The notes: generated from the letters alone by a model not told the origin. A stretch of DNA of 64,000 nucleotides from Cryobacterium roopkundense (GCF_014200405.1 NZ_JACHBQ010000001.1:1364001-1428000), one strand, 5' to 3'; positions 53,014 through 62,490 are shown, counted from the first letter of the stretch. Made by a program: numbers and translations.

Positions 53014-53804
53014 CGGTGCGCGGCCTGCCCGGGTGGGCCACCGGCATCGTCGGTGTCGTGCTGGTGATCGTGCTGTGGTGGCTCGGTGCCGCCACGGTTT
53101 TTAGCGGACTGGGCTCGATGCCCGGCGGCGCGATCCCCACGCCGGGCGATGTCTGGCTACAGCTGTGGGCCGACGGCCCCGCCTTTTACTGGCCGCACGT
53201 CTCCGTCACCGTTCAGGAGGCCGCGCGCGGTTTTCTCTGGGGTAACTCCCTCGCCCTGCTGCTGTCCGGCATCGTGCTCGTGCTGCCCGGGGTCGAGAAG
53301 ATCGCACGGCAGATCGCCGTCATCACCGACTGCATTCCCATCGTGGCCATTGGCCCGATCGCCTACATCGTGATCGGCGCCCCGCAGAGGGGAGACCCGT
53401 CCGGGACCGCCGTTTTCCTGGCCGCCATGTCGGTGTTCTTCACCACAGTCGTCGGGTCGCTCGTTGGATTGAAGGCAGCGGATACCGCGAGCCTTGACAT
53501 TGTGAGGGCCTACGGGGGCAGCCGGTTCACCCAACTCCGCCTGGTGCGCGTCGTCGCCGGCCGGCCGAGCGTGTTAACTGCCCTCCAGGTGGCCGCGCCG
53601 GCCGCGTTTCTGGGCGCGATTCTCGGGGAATACCTCGGCGGCTTGGAGCGCGGACTGGGCTTCGCCATGCTCGTGGCCGGGTCGTCCGCGAACGTGGACC
53701 GGGTGTGGAGCCTCGCCCTCGTGGCCGGACTCGTGGCCGGGCTCGGTTGTGCGGTGTTCGCGCTGATCGCCCGGGTGACCACCCCCTGGTCACGGGCGGC
53801 CTGA
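53010..53804 (+). CDS. NitT/TauT-type ABC transporter permease
   Basis: A 264-residue inner-membrane permease with about six helices, read from GTG 53010 ([20 protein letters not shown]). The EAA-type loop is [20 protein letters not shown], followed by [15 protein letters not shown]. This family imports small anions or heterocycles with an ATPase and a binding protein. The position beside allantoinase suggests allantoin, a purine or a ureide, which is inference. As sequenced, the frame is continuous with the broken ATPase upstream; GTG 53010 is in the same frame, so the permease can still start independently. Confidence 0.8.
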   Translation: MTVRGLPGWATGIVGVVLVIVLWWLGAATVFSGLGSMPGGAIPTPGDVWLQLWADGPAFYWPHVSVTVQEAARGFLWGNSLALLLSGIVLVLPGVEKIARQIAVITDCIPIVAIGPIAYIVIGAPQRGDPSGTAVFLAAMSVFFTTVVGSLVGLKAADTASLDIVRAYGGSRFTQLRLVRVVAGRPSVLTALQVAAPAAFLGAILGEYLGGLERGLGFAMLVAGSSANVDRVWSLALVAGLVAGLGCAVFALIARVTTPWSRAA

Positions 53805-53805
53805 G

Positions 53806-54675
53806 ATGAGGAGAATCTACTCGCCGGCGGCGCCGGCAGCGACCGATCGCACGGAGCCTCGGGCCGCGAGCGCGGCGGCGCGCGGAATGGTCGGCACGCT
53901 CGCACGCGGCCTGCTCACCGGCCTCGGCACCCTCGTGCTCGTCGTGCTCAGCTGGCAGGGCCTGCTGATGGTGCTCGGTGTGTCGCCGTTTCTGGCCAAG
54001 GGCCCGGTAGACGTGTTCACCTGGCTGGTCACGGTGCCGGCCGCGGCCGAGAACCGGGCCGGGATCGGCGCCAACCTCGTCGTGACGCTCGGTGACGCCT
54101 TCCTCGGTTTCGTCGCCGGGCTGGTGGCGGCACTCGTGCTCGCCACGGTGTTCACGCTGTCCAGGGGTATCGAGAACGCCCTGATGCCCCTCGCCCTGCT
54201 GTTGCGGTCTGTGCCGCTCGTGGCGCTGGCCCCGGTGATCAGCCTGATCACCGGCCGCGGCATTATGACAGTGGTCGTGATGGGCAGCATCGTGGTGCTG
54301 TTCCCCGCGCTGGTCAACATCGCGTTCGGGCTCCGGTCCGCCTCTCCGCACATGAGCGATGTGATCGCCGTCTACGGTGGAAACGCTTTCACCGCGCTGC
54401 GGCTGGTCGCGCTGCCGAGTTCGCTGCCGTCGTTCTTCGCTGCGGTCAAGATCTCGATTCCGGCCGCGATCACCGGGGCCCTGCTCGCGGAATGGCTGTC
54501 CACCGGGCGGGGACTGGGAAACGGCATCGTCACGGCCGCGGCACAGGTGCGAAACAACGAGGTCTGGGCATCCGTGGTGGTGATTACCGTCGTATCGCTC
54601 GTGCTGTACGGGGTTGCCCAACTCGCGGAAACACTCGTGCTTCGCCGCATGGGAATGCCCGGACATGCCCGTTAG
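53806..54675 (+). CDS. second NitT/TauT-type ABC transporter permease
   Basis: A 289-residue permease. A basic Ala-rich N-terminus is followed by about six helices (TGLGTLVLVVLSWQGLLMVL; FLGFVAGLVAALVLATVF) and an EAA-type loop (SASPHMSDVIAVYGGNAFTA, then LRLVALPSSLPSFFAAVK). It begins one base after the stop of the first permease. Two non-identical permeases, one ATPase and a binding protein make the usual set; the binding protein is not found on either side. It is followed by a hairpin. Confidence 0.83.
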   Translation: MRRIYSPAAPAATDRTEPRAASAAARGMVGTLARGLLTGLGTLVLVVLSWQGLLMVLGVSPFLAKGPVDVFTWLVTVPAAAENRAGIGANLVVTLGDAFLGFVAGLVAALVLATVFTLSRGIENALMPLALLLRSVPLVALAPVISLITGRGIMTVVVMGSIVVLFPALVNIAFGLRSASPHMSDVIAVYGGNAFTALRLVALPSSLPSFFAAVKISIPAAITGALLAEWLSTGRGLGNGIVTAAAQVRNNEVWASVVVITVVSLVLYGVAQLAETLVLRRMGMPGHAR

Positions 54676-54691
54676 GAGCACGGATGTTCAT

Positions 54692-54715
54692 GGGGAATAC
54701 CACCCGGCGTTCCCC
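54692..54715 (+). terminator. hairpin after the ABC permease genes
   Basis: GGGGAA (54692-54697) pairs with TTCCCC (54710-54715) around a 12-nt loop, 17 nt after the permease stop. It has no T-tract, so this is moderate support only. Confidence 0.4.
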
Positions 54716-54788
54716 GGGTACGGCAGCACCTCACGGTATTCTGGACCGGTGGGAGCGCCCATGACGTGTGGGGCCGGAGGAGTGACTC

Positions 54789-55943
54789 GTGCTTGAAATT
54801 GCCGGTTCGCTGTTGGATGCCCTCGATGACGGCCGACGGGTGGCTGTGGCCACCGTCACCCGTGTTCTTGGCAGCGCGCCGCGCACCCTCGGCACCTCGA
54901 TGGCCGTGGACGAGGCAGGAGTCGTGATCGGCAGTATCTCGGGCGGATGCGTGGAAGGTGCCGTTTATGACCTGTCTGAAACAGTGCTGCACGATGGCCG
55001 CGCTGCACTGACCGAATTCGGCGTGAGCGACACGGATGCCTTCGCCGTGGGCCTGAGCTGCGGTGGCCAGCTTGAGGTGTTCGTGGCCGAGCTCGCCCCG
55101 CCGGGGCAGCGCAATGCGCTCAATCCTGCTGTGCGCGCAGAGCTTGAGGCCGCTCGGCGGGGGGAGCCCGCCGCGCTCGCCATCGTCGTGGCGGGACCGG
55201 GCGTGGGACACATCGTTCCGCTGGGCGCCGAGCGACGGCGCGTGGGGCGCGCCGCTGTGGCGGCGCGCGGAGCCACGACCGAAGCCACCGATTCCACCGG
55301 AGAACCAGACAGGGAGACGCTCCGGCGCATTCGTTCAGAGCTACGGTCGCGCATGGCGGCGGGCAGCACTGCAACCGAAACGATCGAGTGCAACGGGGCC
55401 ACCTCCCGCGTGCTCTACCTCGTGTCCGCCGCACCGGCGCGGTTCATCGTCTTCGGCGCCGTCGATTTCTCCGCCGCCGTCGCCGACGCAGCCTCGCTGC
55501 TCGGCTACAGAGTCACGGTCTGCGATGCCCGCGCTGTCTTCGCCACGGCGGCGCGGTTCCCTTCCGCCCACGACGTTGTTGTCGAATGGCCCAGCCAATA
55601 CCTCGCCCGCACCGAGGTGGACGTGCGCACGGTGATCTGCGTGCTCACGCACGACGAACGCTTCGATATTCCGTTGCTCACCCTGGCGCTGCGCATGCCC
55701 GTGGGGTACGTGGGGGCCATGGGGTCGCGGCGCACGCACGACAAACGGATGCGCAGCCTCACCGAGGCGGGGCTGACCGCCGACGAGCTCGGCCGGCTCC
55801 ACTCCCCGATCGGCCTCGACGTGGGTGCCTGCACCCCACAGGAGACAGCCGTCTCGATTCTGGCGGAGGTGCTCGCGGCGAGAACCGGGGCATCCGGTGC
55901 CGCTCTGCGCGGCCTGGCCGGCCCCATCCACGCCACCGTCTGA
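54789..55943 (+). CDS. xdhC: XdhC/CoxI family molybdenum cofactor insertion factor
   Basis: A 384-residue protein that binds and sulfurates MoCo and inserts it into xanthine dehydrogenase. The N-terminal XdhC/CoxI domain has RVAVATVTRVLGSAPRTLGT, GSISGGCVEGAVY and FAVGLSCGGQLEVFV (conserved Cys). The C-terminal Rossmann-like domain has FIVFGAVDFSAAVADAASLL and MPVGYVGAMGSRRTHDKRM, then GLDVGACTPQETAVSILAEV. GTG 54789 follows GGAGGAG. It is convergent with the xanthine dehydrogenase operon, only 4 nt between stops. Confidence 0.9.
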   Translation: MLEIAGSLLDALDDGRRVAVATVTRVLGSAPRTLGTSMAVDEAGVVIGSISGGCVEGAVYDLSETVLHDGRAALTEFGVSDTDAFAVGLSCGGQLEVFVAELAPPGQRNALNPAVRAELEAARRGEPAALAIVVAGPGVGHIVPLGAERRRVGRAAVAARGATTEATDSTGEPDRETLRRIRSELRSRMAAGSTATETIECNGATSRVLYLVSAAPARFIVFGAVDFSAAVADAASLLGYRVTVCDARAVFATAARFPSAHDVVVEWPSQYLARTEVDVRTVICVLTHDERFDIPLLTLALRMPVGYVGAMGSRRTHDKRMRSLTEAGLTADELGRLHSPIGLDVGACTPQETAVSILAEVLAARTGASGAALRGLAGPIHATV

Positions 55944-55947
55944 TCGG

Positions 55948-58722
55948 CTACGGCTGCAGGAGCCGCCAGATGCGGTCGCGGCTCATCGGCAGTTCGGTGG
56001 GACGAATGCCGATCGCGTCACGCACCGCATTCGCGAGCGCCGGAGCCACCGGGTTGTAGGTGGACTCGCTCATGGACTTTGCCCCGTACGGACCGAGGTC
56101 GTCGCTGGTCCGCGCGAAGTAGACCTCGGTGACGGGCAGGTCGACGAGCTGCGGAACGTGGTAATTACGCAGCACCCGCGTGGTCACCGTGCCAGCGCCG
56201 TCGAGGGCAACCTCCTCGAAGAGAGCGGTGCCGATGGCCTGCGCCACCCCGCCTTCCACCTGCCCACGCGTCTGCTCGGGGTTCATGACAAACCCCGCGT
56301 CGGCGGCCTGGATGGACTGCAGAATACGGATCTCTCCGGTGAGGGTGTTTACGGCCACGCGGAAGGCGTGCACATTGAAGGCCAGCGAGCGGCGTGCGCC
56401 GGTCTCGTTGCCGACGGCCCGCAACCCGTCGGGGCCGGCTGCGTCGGCGATCTCGGCGAGCGAGAGGAACACGTCGTTGGAGCGCAACCCGTCGCTCTCG
56501 AGCAGCCAGGTGCCGGGTCGGCCGCGCAGCCTCTCGGCAGTGCCTGTCATCAGGCGCGCCAACTGTTCGGCCGCGCCGAGCACGGCCTTACCGGCGACGA
56601 CGACGCCCGCCGAACCGTAGGCCCCGGTGTCATAACCGGCGGCATCCGTGTCGGAATGGCGAATATCGACGCGGTCGGGCGTGGTGCCGAGCACGGTCGC
56701 GGCGATCTGCGCGTGCACCGTGGTGGTGCCGTTTCCGAACTCGGTCGTACCCACCCGCACGGTGTAGCGTGCGTCGCCGGTGAGGGTGATCGAGGCCTCC
56801 GAGAAGTGCCCGCGCGGGGGAGTCGTGGCGATCATCGCGGACGCCATGCCCTCGCCCACCCGCCACGCGGAACCGATCGGCGCCGCCCGGCCGTGTCCGC
56901 GGCCGAGGGCAGCCTGAGCGAGGTCGAGGCACTGGTCGAGGCCGTAGCTGCCGAAGATCAGGTCGTCGCCCTCCACGTGCGTGACCACCAGTGGGTCGCC
57001 GGGCAGCACGGAGTTGAGACGCCGCAGGTCGAAGGGGTTGATGGCCAGCTCGCGCGCGAGCTCGTCCATCGCGGATTCGACCGCGAAGATCACTTGGCCC
57101 AGGCCGTAACCGCGGAACGCGCCCGAGGGAGGATTGTTCGTGTACACACACTCGGCATCCACTCGCTTGTTCGGCGAACGGTAGAGCGCGACCGACTCGG
57201 ACGTGCCGTGGAACATGACGCCGGGCCCGTGGTTGCCGTAGGCGCCTGTGTCGGAGAGCACCCCCACGGTCAGGGCGGTGAGGTGGCCGGAGTCGGTCGC
57301 GCCGAGCGTCACGTCGATGCGCATTGGGTGTCGAACGGGCGTCACGGTGAACTCGTCAGTGCGGGTGAACTCGTACTGCACAGGGCGGCCTGTGCTGAGC
57401 ACGGCAAGCGCGACCACGTCTTCCGTGAGGATTTCCTGCTTGCCGCCGAAGCCGCCGCCCACGCGGGCGGTGAAAACCCGCACGGCGTCGGGCTCGAGGT
57501 CGAAGAGTCGACAGATTTCGCGGCGCACGAGGAACGGCACCTGGGAACTCGTGCGCAGCACGAGCCGGTCCTTCTCCATCCAGCCGATCGTGCCGTGCGT
57601 CTCCAAGGCCATGTGCGCGATGCGCTGGGTCTGCCACGTGCCCGACACGACGGTCGTGGCGTCGCTGAGTCCCACGGCCACGTCGCCGTATTCGCCGTGC
57701 AACTCGGCCACGAGGTTACGGCGCGGGTCGGCAATGCGCGAGACCACGGCGTTCTTGTCGTCGTGAACGAGGTGCGCTCCCGGCAGCACGGCCTCCGCCG
57801 GGTCGAAGACGGCGGGCCGGAGCTCGTACTCCACCTCGATGAGCCGACAGGCGGCCTCTGCTATCGCTACCGACTCGGCGACCACCGCGGCGACCCGCTG
57901 CCCGCGAAAGCGCAGCACGGTGTCGAAGACCCTGGTGTCGTCGGGGTCGTCGAGGCGGTCTTCGTGCCGTGCGGTGGAGTACAGCAGGTCTGGGGAGTCG
58001 AGGTGGGTGAGCACCGCGTGCACTCCCGGCAGTGCTCGCGCCGCGCGGGTGTCCAGGGTGAGGATTCGAGCGGATGCGTGCGGGCTCGGCAGCACGCTCA
58101 GGTGCAGCAGCCCGGCAACTGCCACGTCGAGGGTGTAGGGCTCCCGGCCGGTCACCACCCGCTCGCTCGCGAGGGCACGCAGCGAGGTGCCGACTCGTCC
58201 CGACTCGTCACGGGGCCGGTCGGCCGCCCGGCGGGTGCGCAGGATCGGACCCATCGTTGACTCGGGTGTGGCAGGCGGGGCCCCGTCGCTCGGAGTGTGC
58301 GTTCCGACAATGGCGTCGTGGATGGAACGGTACCCCGTGCAGCGGCACAGGTTTCCCTTGAGCAGCCGCGGTAGCTCGTTCTGGTCGTGCTCGTCGAAGG
58401 TCGACGCCGTCACCACCATTCCGGCGGTGCAGAACCCGCATTGAAAGCCGGCAGCGTCGACGAACCGCTGCTGCACCGGGTGCAGGGCGCCCGGCTCCCC
58501 GAGGCCCGCGGCCGTCGTGATGGCCTTGCCCTCCGCGCGGAAGGCGGGGTAGATGCAGGAATGCACGGGCAAGCCGTCGAGCAGCACGGAACAGGCGCCG
58601 CAGTCTCCGGTGTCGCAGCCCTTTTTCACCTCGAAGTGCTCCTGGGCGCGCAGCAGGCTGCGCAGGGTCTGGCCGGGCGCAGGGCTGACCTCTGTGCTCT
58701 CGCCGTTCACGTCGAGGATCAT
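55948..58722 (-). CDS. xanthine dehydrogenase, fused [2Fe-2S] and molybdopterin subunits
   Basis: A 924-residue xanthine dehydrogenase chain. Residues 1-150 hold two [2Fe-2S] clusters: Cys36, Cys41, Cys44, Cys56, and Cys95, Cys98, Cys126, Cys128 (QCGFCTAGM, NLCRCTGYRS). After a linker (about 150-180) the molybdopterin domain follows: RVGGGFGGKQEILTEDVVAL, SGAFRGYGLGQVIFAVESAM, RVGTTEFGNGTTTVHAQIAA, and the C-terminal GPYGAKSMSESTYNPVAPAL with the candidate catalytic Glu. In many bacteria these are separate genes. The FAD subunit gene overlaps its start by ATGA. It oxidises hypoxanthine/xanthine to urate; other purine-type substrates are possible. Confidence 0.9.
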   Translation of the reverse strand: MILDVNGESTEVSPAPGQTLRSLLRAQEHFEVKKGCDTGDCGACSVLLDGLPVHSCIYPAFRAEGKAITTAAGLGEPGALHPVQQRFVDAAGFQCGFCTAGMVVTASTFDEHDQNELPRLLKGNLCRCTGYRSIHDAIVGTHTPSDGAPPATPESTMGPILRTRRAADRPRDESGRVGTSLRALASERVVTGREPYTLDVAVAGLLHLSVLPSPHASARILTLDTRAARALPGVHAVLTHLDSPDLLYSTARHEDRLDDPDDTRVFDTVLRFRGQRVAAVVAESVAIAEAACRLIEVEYELRPAVFDPAEAVLPGAHLVHDDKNAVVSRIADPRRNLVAELHGEYGDVAVGLSDATTVVSGTWQTQRIAHMALETHGTIGWMEKDRLVLRTSSQVPFLVRREICRLFDLEPDAVRVFTARVGGGFGGKQEILTEDVVALAVLSTGRPVQYEFTRTDEFTVTPVRHPMRIDVTLGATDSGHLTALTVGVLSDTGAYGNHGPGVMFHGTSESVALYRSPNKRVDAECVYTNNPPSGAFRGYGLGQVIFAVESAMDELARELAINPFDLRRLNSVLPGDPLVVTHVEGDDLIFGSYGLDQCLDLAQAALGRGHGRAAPIGSAWRVGEGMASAMIATTPPRGHFSEASITLTGDARYTVRVGTTEFGNGTTTVHAQIAATVLGTTPDRVDIRHSDTDAAGYDTGAYGSAGVVVAGKAVLGAAEQLARLMTGTAERLRGRPGTWLLESDGLRSNDVFLSLAEIADAAGPDGLRAVGNETGARRSLAFNVHAFRVAVNTLTGEIRILQSIQAADAGFVMNPEQTRGQVEGGVAQAIGTALFEEVALDGAGTVTTRVLRNYHVPQLVDLPVTEVYFARTSDDLGPYGAKSMSESTYNPVAPALANAVRDAIGIRPTELPMSRDRIWRLLQP

Positions 58723-59561
58723 GCCCGGGCCTCGGAGTTCTCGGCCGGCGCGCCGTGGGTGAGCTCCTCGAGGATTTCCCTGGCGAGCACCGCGCTCACC
58801 GCTTGGCGCCAGTCCGCTGCGCCGTGGGCGTCCGTGAACCAGTCGTCGATGGCGTCGATGCGGGAGTGCACAGCGTCCGCGGAGGGCAGTGCCGCAAAAC
58901 GGAGCTGCACGGGCCGAACGGTGCCTGCCGTCACGGTGAGCACGAATGTGCCGTCGGTGTCGAGGCGTCCCACGAGCACGGCGCCCGAGCGGCCGAGTGG
59001 CGAGAGGGCGATCTTACGGTACGCCGTTCGCGAGCCGAGTCGTTGCGCGGACACATGGATGGACCGCAGCACGTCGCCCTCGTCGAGCACCGTGGTCATG
59101 TTGCCGGTCACGAAATTGGCCGCCGGCATCCGCTCGTCGCGGCCGTCGGCCCGCCACACGAGCAGCTCGGCGTCGAGGGCGACCGCGAGGGTGATCATGG
59201 GCCCGGCCGGCAGGGCCGTGGCGAGGTTGCCGCCCACCGTGGCCACGTTCCACACCTTGAATGAGCCGAAGAGCGCCGTGCAGCACTGAAAGAACAACGG
59301 ATGCGCCGTCCAGTCCGGCCGGGCAGGCAGCCGCGACAGCTGGGCGAGTGTGCAGGTCGCGGCGATCTCGAGGCCGTCGTCGTCGGTCACCGTGAGGGCT
59401 GGCCACTCGAAGGTCTGCAGGTCGACGAGGCCGCTGAGGTGCACGCGCGGGTCGGCGAAGAGTTCAGAGCCGCCGGCCAGGGGCACCACGCCGGGGCCGA
59501 GGGCTCGCAGATCGTCGCGGTGGCGGGCCGGGATGATGGTCGTCACGGTGTTGAGGTCCAT
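58719..59561 (-). CDS. xanthine dehydrogenase FAD-binding subunit
   Basis: A 280-residue FAD subunit. Binding motifs are VPLAGGSELFADP (about 25-38) and VWNVATVGGNLATALPAGPM (about 102-121), followed by the CO-dehydrogenase flavoprotein C-terminal domain. ATG 59561 is preceded by GGAGG. It is the first gene of the two-gene xanthine dehydrogenase operon. The 195 bp upstream contain a TTGTC-rich stretch near 59660-59680 and no other gene. Confidence 0.9.
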   Translation of the reverse strand: MDLNTVTTIIPARHRDDLRALGPGVVPLAGGSELFADPRVHLSGLVDLQTFEWPALTVTDDDGLEIAATCTLAQLSRLPARPDWTAHPLFFQCCTALFGSFKVWNVATVGGNLATALPAGPMITLAVALDAELLVWRADGRDERMPAANFVTGNMTTVLDEGDVLRSIHVSAQRLGSRTAYRKIALSPLGRSGAVLVGRLDTDGTFVLTVTAGTVRPVQLRFAALPSADAVHSRIDAIDDWFTDAHGAADWRQAVSAVLAREILEELTHGAPAENSEARA

Positions 59562-59756
59562 GGATTCCTCCGACGGATGCCGGGACCGCCGGGTGAAGAG
59601 CGGCTCGGGAGCGGGTACGGTGAACGAGCCCGGTGAGCGCCGCTGGGCACCGGATGAAGACAAACTAACGACAAGCTGCTGTGTTCAGATGTTACGCGAC
59701 CGGGAGCGTCTCGCCGACGCCGACGCGACCCCCGTGTGAGGAGTGGCCGCTGCAGA

Positions 59757-60314
59757 CTATATGTCGATCGAGTAGACGAGGGATTCCTGCACGCTCCCGA
59801 GCCATTCGTAGAGTTCGCGAAGGAAAGGCTCTTCGTCGCTGCGGAGGTGCATGGTGCCATCGGGGGAGATCAGCAACCGCTCCGCGAGCGTAAGCCGGAG
59901 GTCGGTGAGGGTGCGCAGCCAGGATTGCACCGCCTCGGGGTCGAGGTCGAGGGTCACGGCCTCTCGTTCGGCGGGCTCGTCGATGTCGTGCCGCAGGTGC
60001 GCGGCGTCGGCCTGCGGCGGGTCGGCGAGGGCCGCACCGAGCGTTGCAAGCACAACGCCGGCGTTGAAGGCTTTGCCGTCGAGCAGGTCCCCGGCGGTGA
60101 ACCGCCGGAATTCAGCGCTGGCCTCGTCGTCGTCGGGGTAGGCGTCGGGAAGCATCCGGCGAAAGGCCGGGTCGGTCGAGGCCGCCGGCACGTTCTCGCC
60201 CGCGTCTTCGAGCATCTCCACGAGTTGCGTGACGACGAGTTTCAGCAGGTCGACCTCGATCGGCTCGAACCGCCCCAGCAGCGAGCCGGCGGCGTTGAGT
60301 CCGAAGCGGTTCAT
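59757..60314 (-). CDS. DUF2017 family protein
   Basis: A 185-residue acidic protein: [13 protein letters not shown] region near the N-terminus ([20 protein letters not shown]), [20 protein letters not shown], and [15 protein letters not shown] near the C-terminus. DUF2017 genes regularly follow clpS in Actinobacteria; their function is unknown, presumably in ClpC/ClpP-mediated degradation. The start overlaps the clpS stop by ATGA. Confidence 0.85.
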   Translation of the reverse strand: MNRFGLNAAGSLLGRFEPIEVDLLKLVVTQLVEMLEDAGENVPAASTDPAFRRMLPDAYPDDDEASAEFRRFTAGDLLDGKAFNAGVVLATLGAALADPPQADAAHLRHDIDEPAEREAVTLDLDPEAVQSWLRTLTDLRLTLAERLLISPDGTMHLRSDEEPFLRELYEWLGSVQESLVYSIDI

Positions 60315-60589
60315 GCCTCGGCCTTGGCGAGGGTGGCCCAGAGACCGTAACCGTGCATGGCCTCGACGTGGCGTTCCATGGCCTCCCGGTTGCCGGTGGA
60401 AACCACGGCCTTTCCGTTGTTGTGCACCTGCAACATCAGCCGCTCTGCTTCCTGCGGCGTGACGCCGAAATACCTCCGGAAGACATACGAGACGTACGAC
60501 ATGAGGTTGACAGGGTCGTCCCACACGAGCGTGATCCAGGGTCGCTCGAGCGCCGCCTCGGAGCGCAGATCGAGCAGGGGGTCGGTCAT
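60311..60589 (-). CDS. clpS: ATP-dependent Clp protease adaptor ClpS
   Basis: A 92-residue N-degron adaptor for ClpC/ClpA. Core residues are [20 protein letters not shown] and the metal/ligand site region [20 protein letters not shown], with [15 protein letters not shown] at the C-terminus. ATG 60589 is preferred over GTG 60595 because AAGGG then sits 6 nt upstream. It is divergent from sufS. Confidence 0.93.
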   Translation of the reverse strand: MTDPLLDLRSEAALERPWITLVWDDPVNLMSYVSYVFRRYFGVTPQEAERLMLQVHNNGKAVVSTGNREAMERHVEAMHGYGLWATLAKAEA

Positions 60590-60688
60590 AGTCACCCTTC
60601 AAGAGTGACACGGCTCCCCGGCGAATTCCACCGCTCGCCGTGTTACGTGGCCGGGAACGCGAGCGGCAGAAGGCAATATCCTTGAAGC

Positions 60689-61999
60689 ATGACGTCTCTT
60701 GTTCCACCGACCTCGGCAGCGCCCACACTGACCGCCGTCGAGGTTGACCGCATCCGCAATGATTTTCCCGTGCTGCACCAACTGGTGAACGGACATCCGC
60801 TCAATTATCTGGATTCCGGCGCGACTTCGCAGAACCCGATCAGTGTGATGGAGGCCGAGCAGGAGTATTACGAGCAGCGCAACGCCGCGGTACACCGGGG
60901 TGCGCACACTCTAGCGGTGGGAGCCACCGAGGCCTTCGAGGCCGCCCGTGAGACCGTGGCGGCGTTCATCGGGGCGCAGACCGACGAGGTGGTCTGGACC
61001 TCCAACGCCACAGAGGCAATCAACCTCGTGGCCTATTCGTTTTCCAACGCCTCGCTCGGGCTGGGGGGATCCGCGGCGAAGCGGTTCGCCCTCGGCACCG
61101 GCGACGAGATCGTGGTCACCGAGATGGAGCACCACGCCAACCTGATTCCGTGGCAGCAGCTTGCGTTGCGCACAGGCGCGACGCTGCGCTACCTTCCGAT
61201 TCACGACGATGGCACGCTCGACATGGCGGCGGCCGGCGAGATCGTGGGCGCCCGCACGCGGGTGCTGGCGTTCACACACGCCTCAAATGTCACCGGAGTG
61301 ATCAACCCCGTCGCCGACCTTGTGGCCCTCGCGCGCCGCGTCGGCGCGCTCGTGGTGCTTGACGCCTGCCAGTCGGTGCCGCACCGGCCGGTGAACGTCG
61401 CCGAGCTCGACGTGGACTTCGCCGTGTTCTCCGGGCACAAGATGCTCGGGCCCACGGGAATTGGCGCGCTCTTCGGCAAAGCGGAGCTGCTCGCCGGCAT
61501 GCCGCCTTTCCTGACCGGTGGGTCGATGATCACCACTGTCGACATGCAGGGTGCCGAATTCCTGGCGCCGCCCCAGCGTTTTGAGGCTGGCACGCAGCGC
61601 ATCTCGCAGGCCATCGCCCTCTCCGCGGCCGTCGACTACCTCCGGGAGACCGGCATGGAGCGCATCGGCGCACGCGAGGCCGAGTTGGGGCAGCGGCTGG
61701 TGGCCGGTCTCGGTGAGATTCCGGGCATCCGCCTGCTCGGTCCCGGGCTGGGTGTGGAGCGCCTCGGCCTGGCGTCCTTCGACGTGGCGGGCGTGCACGC
61801 CCACGACGTGGGGCAGTTCCTCGACGATGCCGGAATCGCCGTGCGGGTGGGGCATCACTGCGCCCAGCCGCTGCACCGGCGCCTCAGCGTGACGGCGTCG
61901 ACCCGCGCGAGCACGTACCTGTACACGACGACCGACGAGGTGGACCAGTTCCTGTCCACCCTGCGTGAGGTCGCGCCCTTCTTTGGAGCAACCCGATGA
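60689..61999 (+). CDS. sufS: cysteine desulfurase SufS
   Basis: A 436-residue class V PLP enzyme supplying sulfur from cysteine for Fe-S clusters. PLP lysine is Lys251 (FSGHKMLGPTGIGALFGK). The persulfide Cys is Cys391 in RVGHHCAQPLHRRL, the group II (SufS) pattern. TEMEHHANLIPWQQLA is also typical. It is coupled to sufU by ATGA; the scaffold genes sufBCD are not nearby, so this pair may serve from a distance or be dedicated to local Fe-S enzymes such as MoaA and xanthine dehydrogenase (speculative). Confidence 0.9.
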   Translation: MTSLVPPTSAAPTLTAVEVDRIRNDFPVLHQLVNGHPLNYLDSGATSQNPISVMEAEQEYYEQRNAAVHRGAHTLAVGATEAFEAARETVAAFIGAQTDEVVWTSNATEAINLVAYSFSNASLGLGGSAAKRFALGTGDEIVVTEMEHHANLIPWQQLALRTGATLRYLPIHDDGTLDMAAAGEIVGARTRVLAFTHASNVTGVINPVADLVALARRVGALVVLDACQSVPHRPVNVAELDVDFAVFSGHKMLGPTGIGALFGKAELLAGMPPFLTGGSMITTVDMQGAEFLAPPQRFEAGTQRISQAIALSAAVDYLRETGMERIGAREAELGQRLVAGLGEIPGIRLLGPGLGVERLGLASFDVAGVHAHDVGQFLDDAGIAVRVGHHCAQPLHRRLSVTASTRASTYLYTTTDEVDQFLSTLREVAPFFGATR

Positions 62000-62481
62000 G
62001 CAACCTGCAGCAGCTGTACCAGACGATCATTCTCGATCACTCGAAGGCCCGGCACGGTGCCTCCGCGGAGCCCCTGGCGGACATGCCCGCGCCTGTGCAC
62101 GGCGAGGCGCGCGTGGCCGAGTCCCACCAGGTGAACACGACCTGCGGTGACGAGGTGACCATGCGGGTGACGCTGAGCCCGGCCGGGGCAGAGGCGCGCG
62201 TCGAACACCTCGTCTGGCGCGGCGAGGGCTGCTCCATCTCCGTAGCATCCGCTTCGGTGCTTAACGACGAGCTGCGGGGGCTCACCGTGGCGGAGGCTCG
62301 TGCGATTCTCGACACCTTTCGCGAGATGCTGCGCTCCCGTGGGACGATCGAACCCGACGAAGAGGTGCTCGGCGACGCGGCCGCCTTCGGGGGAGTCTCC
62401 CGTTACCCAGCCCGGGTGAAGTGCGCGATGCTGCCGTGGGTTGCCTTCGAGGCCGCCGTGCTCGAGGCTGAATCCAGTTAA
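61996..62481 (+). CDS. sufU: SufU sulfur-transfer protein
   Basis: A 161-residue zinc-dependent sulfurtransferase partner of SufS. The three conserved cysteines are present: NTTCGDEV, EGCSISVASAS and RVKCAMLPW. The SufU-type insertion between the second and third Cys separates it from IscU. It starts within the sufS stop codon. Confidence 0.92.
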   Translation: MSNLQQLYQTIILDHSKARHGASAEPLADMPAPVHGEARVAESHQVNTTCGDEVTMRVTLSPAGAEARVEHLVWRGEGCSISVASASVLNDELRGLTVAEARAILDTFREMLRSRGTIEPDEEVLGDAAAFGGVSRYPARVKCAMLPWVAFEAAVLEAESS

Positions 62482-62490
62482 GGGGACATG

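Noticed and set aside
52476..53804. A natural single-chain ATPase-permease fusion
   Set aside because: The ATPase half starts after Walker A and the linker is Arg/Cys-rich; a one-base change restores a normal stop with GTGA coupling, so damage or error is a better explanation.
55825..58260. Long open frame antisense to the xanthine dehydrogenase
   Set aside because: A shadow of the high-GC sense gene; composition is Arg/His/Gly-rich without recognisable domains.
59650..59700. GntR-type operator in the TTGTC-rich stretch upstream of the xanthine dehydrogenase operon
   Set aside because: The repeats are direct and imperfect and no symmetric site could be drawn.
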